Counted from the stretch's first letter, positions 7,666 to 17,765 are shown. The stretch is DNA of 64,000 nucleotides from Mucilaginibacter xinganensis (GCF_002257585.1 NZ_CP022743.1:4588001-4652000); one strand, 5' to 3'. The notes: generated by a model from the letters alone, not told the origin. Program-made: numbers and translations.

Positions 7666-9687
7666 CTACTGTTTTGTCCAAACGTTGTTAGCCTCGTTAA
7701 AATCAGGCAACGCTTTGTCCGGATCATAGGTAACCGATTCAATAGCTTCGGTTGACGGATATTTAAACTTCCATGAGTTATTTCGCTCCCAGATCTCTAC
7801 CGGCAATTTCACACGGTCAGTTTTCCCGCTAACGGTTTTAACTTCCAATATTACCGGCATCGCCATTTTCTCCAGGTTGTCAATAGTTATGTATGCGCCT
7901 TTTGATGGGTCGTTATCTACATATTCAACACTCCTTACGGCAACATCCAGGCGCCAGTTGTTAATAAACCAGCCTCTCCAAAACCATTGCAGGTTCTCGC
8001 CGCCTGCATTTTCCATGGTGCGGAAAAAGTCATCAGGTGTTGGGTGTTTAAAGGCCCATTTGGCAATGTAAGTTCTGAAAGCAAAATCAAAACGGTCATG
8101 ACCGAGTATTACCTCACGCAGCATGGTAAGGCCGGCGCCTGGTTTTGAGTATAACAGAGTACCCGTATTTCTCTCTTTAAGGTTAGCTGGCTGGCTTAAC
8201 ATGGTCTCCAGCCCGGGGGCAGTAAACGCAGCGCCCGCACGGTGCATATTCATGCTGCCTTTTCCTTTGTATTCGCCGTTATTAAAATCAGCGGTCGACA
8301 GCGTATTGATAAAAGTATTAAAACCTTCATCCATCCAGCCGTACATCCGCTCGTTCGAGCCTACGATCATCGGGAACCAGGTATGGCCAAACTCGTGATC
8401 GTTAACACCCCATAAATTTCCTTTGGTGGCGCCAGCTCCGCAGAAAACAATCCCCGGGTATTCCATACCGCCCACTATACCGGCAACAGCAGTAGCTGCA
8501 GGGTAAGGGAACTCAAACCACTGCTTAGAATTGTATTCTATCGATTTCTTCACATACTCGGTTGAACGGCCCCATGCGTTAACACCATCGCTTTCAATCG
8601 GGTAGGCTGATATTGCTGTTGATTTTTTTCCGCTTGGCAGGTCCATTTTAGCCGCGTCGATAATAAATGCAGCCGATGATCCCCATGAAGCATCACGGGC
8701 ATTCTTAATTTTAAAGTGCCAGGTTAATGTTTTTTTACCGGCAGGGCGTGATGCCGGGTCGGTAACTTCGCTTGCGGAACGGATAATTACTGTTTTTTCA
8801 CTTTTTTCAGCTTCTGCCCAGCGTTTCAGTTGCATTGGCGTATAAACCTCCTGTGGGTTAAGCAACTCGCCCGACGCTACCACTATGTGGCTGGCGGGAG
8901 CAGTGATATTTAAATCAAAATCGCCGTATTCAAGGTAAAACTCACCGGGACCAGAATAAGGGATGGTGTTCCATCCATAAATATCGTCATAAACGCACAT
9001 ACGGGGATACCATTGTGCTATCTGGAAGATCTTCCCGTTTTTAGTTTCCTGGATTCCCATACGGTCGGATCCGTAATTGGGTGGTATAAATGAATATTCA
9101 ATTTTCAATTTCACCTGGCCACCGTCTGAGGGCACTTCTTTAGGAAGATAAACCTGCATCCGAGTGTCAGAAACCAGGAACTTCAGGTCGGTAGTAGCTC
9201 CCTTAAGACCTACCAGCTTTATCGATTTTATTTTAAAGCCCGCATCAAAATCCTGGCCACGGCCCCAGTTACGGCTAATTGGCTTTGGAGGATTCCCCAG
9301 CAAAGGCACAATAGCAGTTCCCCTTGAATCCTGCCTGAACAGGTTTTGTTCCAGGTTCATCCATAAGTAGCCTAGTTTTTGCGGGCTGTTATTGGTATAG
9401 GTTAATACCTCTGATCCTGTAATTTCGTTGGTTTGATCGTTAAGCGAAGCGGCTAACTGATAGTCGGCACGGTTCTGCCAGTATTTTGGCCCGGGCTCAC
9501 CGTCGGCCGCGCGGTACTCCGATCCATTTTTTCCGTAAAAATAGGGACCGAAAGCTTCATGGTAATCATAGTTCGAAGCTGGCGGAGCTGCCGGCGTGGT
9601 TTGCCCTGCGGGGGTTTGCTGTGCCTGGCTAACACCTGTTACAGCAATAAAAGCCAGTGCAAAACCGGCTAACAGTTTTAATTTCAT
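7666..9687 (-). CDS. M1-family metallopeptidase (aminopeptidase-like)
   Basis: 673 residues with a signal peptide (cut after VSQAQ). The zinc site HEFGH is at 431-435 and the third ligand Glu454 follows 18 residues later in WMDEGFNTF, the exact HExxH-x18-E spacing of family M1. GGMEYP (about 30 residues before) stands in for the GxMEN exopeptidase motif. An Ala/Pro/Gln-rich linker follows the signal peptide. Probably a periplasmic peptide-trimming enzyme. It has its own terminator and no operon partners. Confidence 0.93.
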   Translation of the reverse strand: MKLKLLAGFALAFIAVTGVSQAQQTPAGQTTPAAPPASNYDYHEAFGPYFYGKNGSEYRAADGEPGPKYWQNRADYQLAASLNDQTNEITGSEVLTYTNNSPQKLGYLWMNLEQNLFRQDSRGTAIVPLLGNPPKPISRNWGRGQDFDAGFKIKSIKLVGLKGATTDLKFLVSDTRMQVYLPKEVPSDGGQVKLKIEYSFIPPNYGSDRMGIQETKNGKIFQIAQWYPRMCVYDDIYGWNTIPYSGPGEFYLEYGDFDLNITAPASHIVVASGELLNPQEVYTPMQLKRWAEAEKSEKTVIIRSASEVTDPASRPAGKKTLTWHFKIKNARDASWGSSAAFIIDAAKMDLPSGKKSTAISAYPIESDGVNAWGRSTEYVKKSIEYNSKQWFEFPYPAATAVAGIVGGMEYPGIVFCGAGATKGNLWGVNDHEFGHTWFPMIVGSNERMYGWMDEGFNTFINTLSTADFNNGEYKGKGSMNMHRAGAAFTAPGLETMLSQPANLKERNTGTLLYSKPGAGLTMLREVILGHDRFDFAFRTYIAKWAFKHPTPDDFFRTMENAGGENLQWFWRGWFINNWRLDVAVRSVEYVDNDPSKGAYITIDNLEKMAMPVILEVKTVSGKTDRVKLPVEIWERNNSWKFKYPSTEAIESVTYDPDKALPDFNEANNVWTKQ

Positions 9688-9787
9688 TTTGAGGTCAGTT
9701 TATAATTTGCAATTATACTACAAATTGAGGAATGATACAGCAGGTAAAATGATTGTTACCATTGTGTTAGCTGATCGGGTTAATTAA

Positions 9788-9924
9788 GTGAGTGGCTGAC
9801 TAATTTAGATTGCATTGAGGGTAAATCTTCTGAACCAAGCTAATAGCTTAATGTGTAAATTCGATTTTCCTTTTCGGACTAAACAAAAATCTATTAACCT
9901 AATCCAACTTAATCAGCCACTCAC
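9788..9924. repeat. Inverted repeat spanning the spacer between M1 peptidase and ArsC-like gene
   Basis: GTGAGTGGCTGA (9788-9799) is the exact complement of TCAGCCACTCAC (9913-9924), 113 bp apart. The right copy is 12 bp from the stop codon at 9937. No ORF lies between. Could be a degenerate small mobile element or a spacer repeat; not resolved. Confidence 0.55.
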
Positions 9925-9936
9925 CTATTCATCCCC

Positions 9937-10284
9937 TCACTTAATCAACTTATCTTCATAAACTGCTTCATCAAAGCCGAAAAACAGGAAGTCGCCATCC
10001 TCAATAACAGGGCGCTTTATCATACTGGTTTTTTGCTGCAGCAACATTAAAGCATCTGTACTTGTTTTTACGCCTGCCTTCACTTCCGGGTCAAGTTGTT
10101 TCCAGGTAAGGCCCTGTTTATTCATGAATTTTTCATAGCCGGCCTTCGCATCCCATTCCCTTAATTTTTCTTCGCTTACACCAAGTTTTTTAAAATCGTG
10201 AAACTCATAGGCTACGTTATGACTTTTTAGCCAGTCGAGCGCTTTTTTTACCGTATTGCAATTGGTTATTCCGTACACTTTCAT
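9937..10284 (-). CDS. ArsC/Spx-family protein, YffB-like
   Basis: 115 residues with a thioredoxin-like fold. The single active-site cysteine is Cys9 in GITNCNTVKKA, the C-x3-K type pattern of YffB proteins rather than the CxxC of Spx. MIKRPVIEDG near residues 88-97 holds the conserved Arg-Pro. YffB-type proteins are probably glutathione- or thiol-dependent reductases; arsenate reduction is not implied because no ars genes are nearby. It lies 12 bp downstream of the outer-membrane receptor gene and may be co-transcribed. Confidence 0.85.
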   Translation of the reverse strand: MKVYGITNCNTVKKALDWLKSHNVAYEFHDFKKLGVSEEKLREWDAKAGYEKFMNKQGLTWKQLDPEVKAGVKTSTDALMLLQQKTSMIKRPVIEDGDFLFFGFDEAVYEDKLIK

Positions 10285-10296
10285 GTCGCAAAGCTA

Positions 10297-12729
10297 TTAA
10301 TTTCCGCTGGCAGGTTTGGAAGCTCCTTTGGTATCATCGTTATCAATACCACGCTGGTTCTTTTTAATATCTGCCTTAAGCTTTCCAAAGCGGTAGTTAA
10401 AGCCAATATTGAATGATCTGTAAGGATTTACAGATGCGCTGGTTTGGTAGAACGCAGGGTCGCGGGTATAGCTGTTATAAGTTCGGTATTTACTGTACGG
10501 ATTGTTCACATTAAAGAAAACAGAACCTTTTTTACTCAGGATGTCTTTAGATGTACTGATTGAAGTGAACACATTTGAGCTGGATTTTCCCTGAAGTAAA
10601 ACATTTGCGCTATAAAATCCTCCATTAACACCGGCACGCCAGGTATCGGTTATCCTGTAACCGGCGTATGCAAATGTATAACCCTGGATACCTTTATTGC
10701 TAAGTTGTTGGCCATTATAAAAGCCGTTTATCCAAACATTTGAAATCCGGCTATTGATATTAATATTGAACTTTTTAGTAATAGGATAGTTAAAACTTGC
10801 ACTTAAGCCCAGGTTTTTGTTGCTTCCTAAATTTTCATTAGTGGTGTAAGTAACGGTATCAACCAGCCTGGTTACACTCTGAATAGAATTGTTTGAATAG
10901 GAATAAGACAACCCGAAGTTTATTGATCCTTTTGAGAATTTGCTGTAATTAAGCTCGAAGCTGTGATTAACAACGGGTTTCAGATCGGGATTACCTGTTC
11001 TGATAAATCTTGGATTTGTTTTATCCACAAAAGGGTTCAGTTCATAAATATCAGGACGCTGAATGCGGTTGGTGAAACCAAAGTTTAAGCTTGTTCCGTT
11101 TTTAAGCTTTCGTTGTACAGATATTGAGGGGACAATATTACTGTAATTGCGGCTAACATCAGTTGCCTGCGACACAAAATGAGCGCTTATATCAGTACCT
11201 TCAGCCCTCAGCCCGGCTTTAACTCCCCAATTATTTAAGTTGTACTGGTAAGTGTTATACAAGCTGTAAACATTCTGATTGTAGTTAAAATTATTGGCGC
11301 TGTTTGGATCGGGCACGTAGCTTTTTATAGAATCTATATAGTCAGTGGTTCCAAAATCGCTTGAGCTTTTTCTCAGGATTGCCTTTAAACCACCTTCAAT
11401 AGTAATATGCTTTAATGGATGCACATAGTCTGCCTGGATGGTTTGCTCTTTAGTACCTGCATTATTATTTTGCAAATAGCTGGGCAGCCCATAATTAAAC
11501 CTGTCGGTAATGGTATTCATATTTTCGCTGCTGTTTGGCTGATTTGAAAACTTATAACTAAAGGTCAATAGCCTATCCTTACTATTTTTAAAGCCTTTTT
11601 GGTAGTTAAAGCCGAAGTCGCCCCCTTTATAAGTTGAGGCGCTGCTGTTTTGAATCCTGTAGCTTTGAATCAGCGCATTGGCGGCATCAAACTCATTCGA
11701 GAACTGGTTACTTTCATTACTGCTATGCCCGTTATTGTAATCAAATGAACCTGTTATAAGATTTAACGTATCAATCTCATAGCTGATTTCGGTACTGGTA
11801 TAAATATATCGGCCCTGGCTGGTGCTCGCAGATGATTGTGTTAAAAAGGTAGGATCTGTACCGAACGTTTGCAAAGTTGAGTTGGATGAACTGTGGCGCT
11901 TTATTTGTTTGCCATAACCCGTGTAGTTAAAAATCCCAAGTTTACCTTGTTTTACCGTGAGTGAAAGACCTCCTCCCGGTCCGTAAAGACTATTATCGCG
12001 TAAGTTAATGCTGCCGTTGTAACCCTGGTCTATTTTTTTATTCGTGATGATATTAATAATCCCCGCTAACCCCTCGGCATCATACTTCGCAGGGGGCGTT
12101 GTAATGATCTCAATTTTCTGGATGCTGCTGGCAGGCATTGACTTAAACACATCCGACGGATTATGCGCTACCAACGATGATGGCTTACCATTGATCAGTA
12201 TTTTGTAGTTACTTCCTCCTTTTAGTTGGATATTATCACTGGCGTCAACCGTTACCAGCGGCACTTTACGCAGCATATCCAAAACATTCTGGGTTTTAGT
12301 TTCAGGGTCAGCCTGTACATCATAGCTAATGCGGTCAATCTCCTGCTTTACTACAGGCTTTAAAGCCGTTATGGAAACCTCCTTTAGCTGGTTTTTCCCG
12401 GATGCCATTACAATATTACCTAAATTAACGGTGGCAGTATTACCGGTTATTTTTATAACTTTTGTGGCATAACCAACTGAAGCCAATGATAATTGGTAGT
12501 TTTTGCCGGTTATCGCTTTCAATTCAAAGGTGCCGTCGTCTTTGGTAAGCCCTCCCCTTACCGATTGTTTGGTAACTGCATCCTGTAAAGCTACAGTAAC
12601 ATAACCAATGGGCTTATTGGTAACAGAATCGATAGCTGTTCCTTTAACAGTTAATGCCGGTGGTGCGGGTTGGGCCAATACTGCGGCCGACAGGTAACAG
12701 CACAGGGCCATCAGTAAAAGTCGTTTCAT
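10297..12729 (-). CDS. TonB-receptor-like outer-membrane beta-barrel protein
   Basis: 810 residues: signal peptide (to about 19), CarboxypepD_reg-like domain (27-110, TVKGTAIDSVTNKPIGYVTV), plug-like domain (about 115-235, with TKTQNVLDMLRKVPLVTVD and a GGSNYKILINGKP segment), then a large barrel of the outer-membrane beta-barrel family 3. The barrel ends in aromatic-rich strands followed by a short charged tail. No SusD partner, so polysaccharide import is not supported; peptide or metal traffic is possible. Uptake of an unknown ligand is an inference from the family. Confidence 0.88.
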   Translation of the reverse strand: MKRLLLMALCCYLSAAVLAQPAPPALTVKGTAIDSVTNKPIGYVTVALQDAVTKQSVRGGLTKDDGTFELKAITGKNYQLSLASVGYATKVIKITGNTATVNLGNIVMASGKNQLKEVSITALKPVVKQEIDRISYDVQADPETKTQNVLDMLRKVPLVTVDASDNIQLKGGSNYKILINGKPSSLVAHNPSDVFKSMPASSIQKIEIITTPPAKYDAEGLAGIINIITNKKIDQGYNGSINLRDNSLYGPGGGLSLTVKQGKLGIFNYTGYGKQIKRHSSSNSTLQTFGTDPTFLTQSSASTSQGRYIYTSTEISYEIDTLNLITGSFDYNNGHSSNESNQFSNEFDAANALIQSYRIQNSSASTYKGGDFGFNYQKGFKNSKDRLLTFSYKFSNQPNSSENMNTITDRFNYGLPSYLQNNNAGTKEQTIQADYVHPLKHITIEGGLKAILRKSSSDFGTTDYIDSIKSYVPDPNSANNFNYNQNVYSLYNTYQYNLNNWGVKAGLRAEGTDISAHFVSQATDVSRNYSNIVPSISVQRKLKNGTSLNFGFTNRIQRPDIYELNPFVDKTNPRFIRTGNPDLKPVVNHSFELNYSKFSKGSINFGLSYSYSNNSIQSVTRLVDTVTYTTNENLGSNKNLGLSASFNYPITKKFNININSRISNVWINGFYNGQQLSNKGIQGYTFAYAGYRITDTWRAGVNGGFYSANVLLQGKSSSNVFTSISTSKDILSKKGSVFFNVNNPYSKYRTYNSYTRDPAFYQTSASVNPYRSFNIGFNYRFGKLKADIKKNQRGIDNDDTKGASKPASGN

Positions 12730-12883
12730 TTAGGATTTTGGGAATATTTCCGCGAAGATATTCACCTGCTTTTCATAAAAAAAATGATTTAAGCCAAAAT
12801 AACTATCATTTTAGTTACGTAACGCTAATGTTACTTTAAAGCGATAAAAACAGGAGAATTAACCGAAGCCAGGGCAGAAACTA

Positions 12884-13444
12884 TTATCTATTATAACGCG
12901 TCATAGTTAGCTCCGTGCCTATGGCTGCGAAGCTTTTTATCATTTCTATCGAGCGGTCTATCAAAGCAGGCAGTTCCGGTAGTTCGTCTTTGTCAAAACC
13001 ATCCAGCACATAGTCAACCTGCCTGCCTTTGGGGAAATTGTCGCTCACGCCAAAACGCAAACGGGCGTAATTATTGTGTCCAAGCGTTGCCTCAATATGT
13101 TTTAATCCATTATGACCGGCGGCACTGCCTTTGGGCTTTAAGCGCAATGTGCCGAACGGAAGCGCAATATCATCCACGATTACCAATACGTTTTCAATGG
13201 GAATCTTAAGCTCCCTCATCCAATGAGCAACGGCTTTGCCGCTCAGGTTCATATAAGTGGTTGGCTTAACCAGGTAAAGGGTGCGGGCTTTGTGGGTTAT
13301 TTCGGTATAATAGGCCAGCCGCATATTGTAAAATTTGGCGTTCTCTTGTTTTGCCAGTTCGTCCAATATCATAAAACCTATATTATGCCGGGTATCAGCA
13401 TATTCCGGCCCTATGTTTCCTAAACCTACTATTAAATATTTCAT
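12884..13444 (-). CDS. pth: Peptidyl-tRNA hydrolase
   Basis: Recycles peptidyl-tRNA released by stalled ribosomes. The 186 residues hold the key residues in place: Asn10 (GLGNIG), catalytic His20 (TRHNIGF), Asn66 (TYMNLSG), Asp92 (VDDIALPFG) and the HNGLKHI helix. Cytosolic, standard length. It follows rplY after a strong terminator, so it is probably transcribed on its own. Confidence 0.97.
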   Translation of the reverse strand: MKYLIVGLGNIGPEYADTRHNIGFMILDELAKQENAKFYNMRLAYYTEITHKARTLYLVKPTTYMNLSGKAVAHWMRELKIPIENVLVIVDDIALPFGTLRLKPKGSAAGHNGLKHIEATLGHNNYARLRFGVSDNFPKGRQVDYVLDGFDKDELPELPALIDRSIEMIKSFAAIGTELTMTRYNR

Positions 13445-13532
13445 ACCCCTGACCCCAAAAGGGTCGATTTTGATTTGCGTGGCCGAGCCACAAATAATTT
13501 ATAACAACCGCTAAGATATTACTTTTAAAAAA

Positions 13533-13561
13533 AACAGCGATAAGTTTCCCTTATCGCTGTT
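13533..13561 (-). terminator. Terminator of the prs-rplY transcript
   Basis: 12-bp stem AACAGCGATAAG (13533-13544), loop TTTCC, complement at 13550-13561. On the minus strand it is followed by six more T. It is 70 bp past the rplY stop. Confidence 0.9.
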
Positions 13562-13631
13562 AATTACCATTCCGTGGTTCCCAAAAGAGGGCGGCGCGGT
13601 ACCTCTTGTTCCCCTTTAGGGGTTAGTGGCT

Positions 13632-14216
13632 TTATTTTTTGCCTGAAGCAGCTTCCTGCTCAGCCTGGCGTAATGCACGTGAAGTAGTTACTGATACGAT
13701 AGTATCTTCTTTCGCGTTCATGATAGCTAACTTTTCCAATTTAATATCATTAACCTTAACAGATTTACCAACCTCTAAAGTTTCAATGCTTACTTCAATA
13801 GCATCCAAATGATCTTTAGGTAAACCTTTGATACGTAATTTCCTTAATTTTTGTACCAGTTTACCACCTACTTTAACACCTGGAGAAGTTCCTGTTAATT
13901 TAACCGGGATCTCAATAGTGATAGGTTTTTTCTCGTCTAAAAGTAAAAAATCTACGTGAATGATCTGTTCAGTTAACGGGTGAAACTGAAGATCTTTAAT
14001 GATAGCCTGTGATTTTGTACCGGCAATATCTAAGTCGATGAAATGAACAACCGGCGTGTAAACTACGGCTCTCAAATCACTTGCGGACACTGAAAAGTGG
14101 GTTTGGGTAGCCCCACCGTAAAGTACTGCAGGCACCAGGCTCTGGTAACGCAGTTCTTTAGCGTCTCTTTTCCCTACGTTCTCTCTTGGAGAACCGCTAA
14201 TAGCAATTGATTTCAT
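13632..14216 (-). CDS. rplY: 50S ribosomal protein L25, Ctc (long) form
   Basis: Binds 5S rRNA. The 194 residues comprise the L25 domain (about 1-90, starting MKSIAISGSPRENVGKRDA) and the Ctc-type C-terminal beta domain (about 95-180, GTSPGVKVGGKLVQKLRKL). It ends with a charged tail. It lies downstream of prs, separated by a 105-bp spacer with short repeats, and before a strong terminator; the prs-rplY-pth order is widespread in bacteria. Confidence 0.96.
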   Translation of the reverse strand: MKSIAISGSPRENVGKRDAKELRYQSLVPAVLYGGATQTHFSVSASDLRAVVYTPVVHFIDLDIAGTKSQAIIKDLQFHPLTEQIIHVDFLLLDEKKPITIEIPVKLTGTSPGVKVGGKLVQKLRKLRIKGLPKDHLDAIEVSIETLEVGKSVKVNDIKLEKLAIMNAKEDTIVSVTTSRALRQAEQEAASGKK

Positions 14217-14240
14217 TTTTTTGTTATTTATTTATGTTAA

Positions 14241-14320
14241 AAGTCCATGGTCCAATACCATGGTTTATTATTATTCAATTTCAATTCATTTATGGCCTGT
14301 TGACCATAAACTATGGACTT
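14241..14320. repeat. Short-period AAGTCCATGG/ACCATGG tract, inverted ends
   Basis: An 80-bp spacer with AAGTCCAT at one end (14241-14248) and its complement ATGGACTT at the other (14313-14320), and several ccatgg/accata units inside. It touches the prs stop codon (14322-14324). Confidence 0.65.
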
Positions 14321-14321
14321 C

Positions 14322-15266
14322 TCAATCCACTTTAAACAGCTGGCTTATTGAGCCGTGTTCATTTACATTCATTATTGCACTTGCAAATAAATTCGCAGTG
14401 GTTAAAACCTTTATTTTGTCGCTGTGGTGTTTCAGCGGTATGGTATCGGTAACAATTAATTCTGTTAAAACCGAATTCTCTATAGTTTCATACGCCTTAC
14501 CCGACAATAAGGGATGCGTACAAACTGCGCGTACACTGCGTGCACCACGCTCCATAATCAACCCTGCTGCTTTTGCCAGTGTTCCGGCGGTATCGCAAAT
14601 GTCATCAATCAGCACAATATCCTGGTCGGTAACGTCACCTATAAGCGTCATCGACTCAATTTCGTTGGCGCGCTTACGACGTTTATCGCAGATTACCACT
14701 TCGGCGTTAAAGAACTTTGCAAACGTACGCGCCCTGTATGAGCCGCCCATATCTGGCGATGCAATGGTTAAATTACCCAGGCCAAGGCTTTTTATATAGG
14801 GCACAAAAATAATGGAAGCGTCAAGGTGATCAACCGGGATATCAAAAAAACCCTGGATCTGTGCTGCGTGCAGGTCCATCGTCATAATGCGGTTAATACC
14901 GGCAGCCACTAATAAATTGGCAACCAGTTTTGCACCAATGGCAACCCTCGGCTTATCTTTCCTGTCCTGCCTGGCTAAACCGAAATAAGGAATAACCGCG
15001 GTTACATAATGAGCAGATGCACGGCGGGCGGCATCAATCATCATCAGTAATTCCATCAGGTTATCCGTAGGTGGGTTGGTGCTCTGGATCAAAAAAACAT
15101 CACAACCACGAACCGATTCATTAAAATGGGGTTGAAACTCGCCATCACTAAAACGCGAAATATCAACCTCGCCTAAATCGCGGCCATAACATTCTGCAAC
15201 ATTTGCCGCCAGTGATTGTGTGGCAGAACCAGCAAATAATTTAACCGGGTTAAATTGTAAAGGCAT
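14322..15266 (-). CDS. prs: Ribose-phosphate pyrophosphokinase
   Basis: Makes PRPP from ribose 5-phosphate and ATP, feeding nucleotide, His and Trp synthesis. The 314 residues carry the regulatory/flexible loop PYFGLARQDRKDKPR (about 95-109), DLHAAQIQGFF, the basic KRRKRANEI segment and the PRPP-binding loop DIVLIDDICDTAGT (about 217-230). Cytosolic hexamer in known relatives. First gene of the prs-rplY unit. Confidence 0.97.
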   Translation of the reverse strand: MPLQFNPVKLFAGSATQSLAANVAECYGRDLGEVDISRFSDGEFQPHFNESVRGCDVFLIQSTNPPTDNLMELLMMIDAARRASAHYVTAVIPYFGLARQDRKDKPRVAIGAKLVANLLVAAGINRIMTMDLHAAQIQGFFDIPVDHLDASIIFVPYIKSLGLGNLTIASPDMGGSYRARTFAKFFNAEVVICDKRRKRANEIESMTLIGDVTDQDIVLIDDICDTAGTLAKAAGLIMERGARSVRAVCTHPLLSGKAYETIENSVLTELIVTDTIPLKHHSDKIKVLTTANLFASAIMNVNEHGSISQLFKVD

Positions 15267-15416
15267 TTTTTGAGTTTGGATGTCGGATCTTCGGTTTCGG
15301 AAGTTGAATCCAAATGAATTTCCTGATTACCAGCTATTATAAAAAACAATTCGGATTTCGATAGTTCTCCCGGAATAAATCCGAAATTGAACATTCGAAA
15401 TCCGAAATATCAACTG

Positions 15417-15487
15417 TTGCCCGACCAGGATTCGAACCTAGACAAACGGTACCAAAAACCGTCGTACTACCATTATACTATCAGGCA
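15417..15487 (-). tRNA. tRNA-Gln (anticodon TTG)
   Basis: 71-nt cloverleaf on the minus strand. Acceptor TGCCTGA pairs with TCGGGCA (one G-U); the anticodon stem ACGGT/ACCGT encloses loop TTTTGGT, giving anticodon TTG; the T-arm contains GGTTCGAATCC. Discriminator A; CCA is not encoded. It has its own promoter about 38 bp upstream. Confidence 0.95.
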
Positions 15488-15524
15488 ATCTCCTTAGGTT
15501 TGTTATCCATTCCAAAAAGGAATG

Positions 15525-15532
15525 CAAATATA
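15525..15532 (-). promoter_or_regulatory. -7 element of the tRNA-Gln promoter
   Basis: TATATTTG on the minus strand with a TTG 18 nt upstream; the predicted start gives a short 5' leader before the tRNA. Confidence 0.7.
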
Positions 15533-15709
15533 GGAGGTTTTTTTTGTTCTCAAAAAGCTTTTTGAAAAAAGTTTGAATTAATAACAAAAGAACCCGGACG
15601 GAAAGAATTAAGCGCCAGGTTATAAGCACGTTAAAATAGACCAATTTCGTTATGCTCCAGCACGTTTCCTCATTCCTGACCACTCCTAACCCTATTACGG
15701 ATTCACTTA

Positions 15710-17680
15710 TTAAATATTTATCTCCATCTGGTAAAAAACGCCGGGGTTGTTTTTTATCACCAGGGTTGAGTTCAACTGGCGTGCCATCAAGTTAACCAGT
15801 CTTAAACCAAACGACGGCGCCTTATTCTTATTCTCCTCTTTTAAACCCACACCGTTATCACCAAGGGTTAACAATAGTTTTGATTTTTCAACCAGCTTTA
15901 GTGCAAGGTGAATTTCGCCCCCGCTATCATTAAAAGCATACTTAAATGCATTGGTAGCCAATTCATTCGCTATCAACCCAATAGCCACTGCTTTATCGGC
16001 TTCAAGCATAATATTACCTACCTCTATCCTCAAATTCACTTCATTTTGTTTATACCCTGCAAATGAATCTTTAATATGATTTAACAACTTGGTTAAATAA
16101 TCGTTCATTTCAATTTTGGTGGTGGTGTTGTCAAGGTATAATTTATTATGAATCAAATTCATAGAGGTTAGCCTGGCCTCGTTTTCACGAAGGGCTATTT
16201 TCGTATTTTCATCGCTCAGGTTCTCTATTTGCATAGTGAAAAGACCTGAAAGGATCTGCAGGTTATTTTTAACACGATGATGCAGGTCCCGCATCAGCAG
16301 TTGGATGCGCATATTAGCCTTATTCTTCATTCTGAAGTTATTATAGGCTATCACAAATAATACGAGCAGTAAAACCGAGGCTACAATAAGTATCGTGATC
16401 GACAAACTTTGCTGCTTCACAATTTTTTGACCCAGACTGTTTTGCACCTGGAGAACAGCGATATCTTTTTCTTTTTTTGCCGTTTGATATTTGATCTCCA
16501 GTTCGTCAACCGTGCGGTTTTTAGCCACAGAAAAAAGACTATCCTTTAGGTCGCCCCTTTTGTTAAGATAAAGCAGCGCATTTTTATAGTCGCCCGCATG
16601 GTTGTATAAATTATACTTTATACCATAAGCCTCCATTAATAATTCAGGAAGCTTTAATTGTTGCGCCGTAGTAATGGTGATATTAATGGCCTTTAGTGCC
16701 GGCCCATATCTCTTTTGCTGGGTATAAATCTCAGCGAGGTCGGCATTACCGCGGGCCAGCTCCTCTGTCATCCCATAGTTTTCAGCTATATGTAGTGACC
16801 TTAAAACATACTTTTCAGCCCTAGGTAAATCACCTTTTGCTTTCCATGAGGAACCAAGATTTTGTAAAGTCAGCACTATCGAACTTGAATCGCTTCCGGC
16901 CTTATACATTCCAAGCGACTTATTGAGGTAATATATCGCTGAATCTGTTTTCTTATACTGCTTAAATGTAAACCCGATATTATTTAATGATTGTGCAACT
17001 GCAAGTCTTTCATTTAATGTTTGCCGTATAGCTAAAGCTTTCCTATTATATTCCAGCGCCTTTGGATAATTATTTAACTCAACGAAGCATAAAGCTACGG
17101 AATTGAAAGTTGAGGATAAATATTCTTTGTCTTTTAGATTTCCAAATATTTCTGAAGCCAGCATAAAATATCTTATAGATTCAGGATATAATGAAAGCTT
17201 ACTCTCGCAAACGCCGATATTTAAATAAGACGTTGCTAAATCAGACAGTTTATTTGTTTTTTTATAAAAAAGAGCCGCCTTTTTGTACTGTTCAATAGCA
17301 TGTTTAAATTCCCCAACTCCATAATCCGCATTACCTAAATAAATCCATGAGTCACCCTGGTAGGTGTTTATATTATATTTTTCAGCAGCTAATAAAGCGT
17401 TTTCAGCGAAAATTTTCGTGGTATCGTAAAATCTCAAATCTGCATAAAATTCGGCAGCAAGGTTTAGACTTTTGATGATGCCTATTCTATTGTTAGTATG
17501 CTTTGCCTCGCTCAAGGCTTGTTTAACCAATTTCAAACCTATTAATGGATCATTAGAAGAATTAGCTTTTTTTAGCAAAGAATCGGTTGATTGTTTATTT
17601 TGGATAAAAAAAGGATAGACATTATCTAACAGAACAAAAAAGCTTACAAATAAAAACAAACCTTTTTTTAATAATGTCAT
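15710..17680 (-). CDS. TPR-repeat sensor histidine kinase (HisKA_2 type)
   Basis: 656 residues: signal peptide or N-terminal anchor (7-25), tetratricopeptide repeats from about 45 to 385, a coiled linker, one membrane segment (426-446), then the HisKA_2 dimerisation helix DLHHRVKNNLQIL with the phospho-accepting His467/468, and an HATPase_c domain (NELATNAFKYAFND as N box, DNGVGL as G1 box). The TPRs probably lie in the periplasm and sense a protein partner. No regulator is fused. The LytTR regulator at 18541, transcribed divergently about 0.9 kb away, is the nearest candidate partner. Confidence 0.92.
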   Translation of the reverse strand: MTLLKKGLFLFVSFFVLLDNVYPFFIQNKQSTDSLLKKANSSNDPLIGLKLVKQALSEAKHTNNRIGIIKSLNLAAEFYADLRFYDTTKIFAENALLAAEKYNINTYQGDSWIYLGNADYGVGEFKHAIEQYKKAALFYKKTNKLSDLATSYLNIGVCESKLSLYPESIRYFMLASEIFGNLKDKEYLSSTFNSVALCFVELNNYPKALEYNRKALAIRQTLNERLAVAQSLNNIGFTFKQYKKTDSAIYYLNKSLGMYKAGSDSSSIVLTLQNLGSSWKAKGDLPRAEKYVLRSLHIAENYGMTEELARGNADLAEIYTQQKRYGPALKAINITITTAQQLKLPELLMEAYGIKYNLYNHAGDYKNALLYLNKRGDLKDSLFSVAKNRTVDELEIKYQTAKKEKDIAVLQVQNSLGQKIVKQQSLSITILIVASVLLLVLFVIAYNNFRMKNKANMRIQLLMRDLHHRVKNNLQILSGLFTMQIENLSDENTKIALRENEARLTSMNLIHNKLYLDNTTTKIEMNDYLTKLLNHIKDSFAGYKQNEVNLRIEVGNIMLEADKAVAIGLIANELATNAFKYAFNDSGGEIHLALKLVEKSKLLLTLGDNGVGLKEENKNKAPSFGLRLVNLMARQLNSTLVIKNNPGVFYQMEINI

Positions 17681-17709
17681 TTATTTTGTTGGATAAGGGA
17701 TAATAAATA

Positions 17710-17717
17710 CAAACTTA
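17710..17717 (-). promoter_or_regulatory. -7 element for the TPR histidine kinase
   Basis: TAAGTTTG on the minus strand, 30 bp before the ATG at 17680; the -33 region is a run of T rather than a clean TTG. Confidence 0.55.
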
Positions 17718-17765
17718 AGGATCAAATTGCAAGTTCGAAATTTACTGATCTAAAATTAACAAAAA

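Noticed and set aside
9788..9924. Insertion sequence remnant
   Set aside because: Only a 12-bp inverted repeat, no target-site duplication and no transposase fragment.
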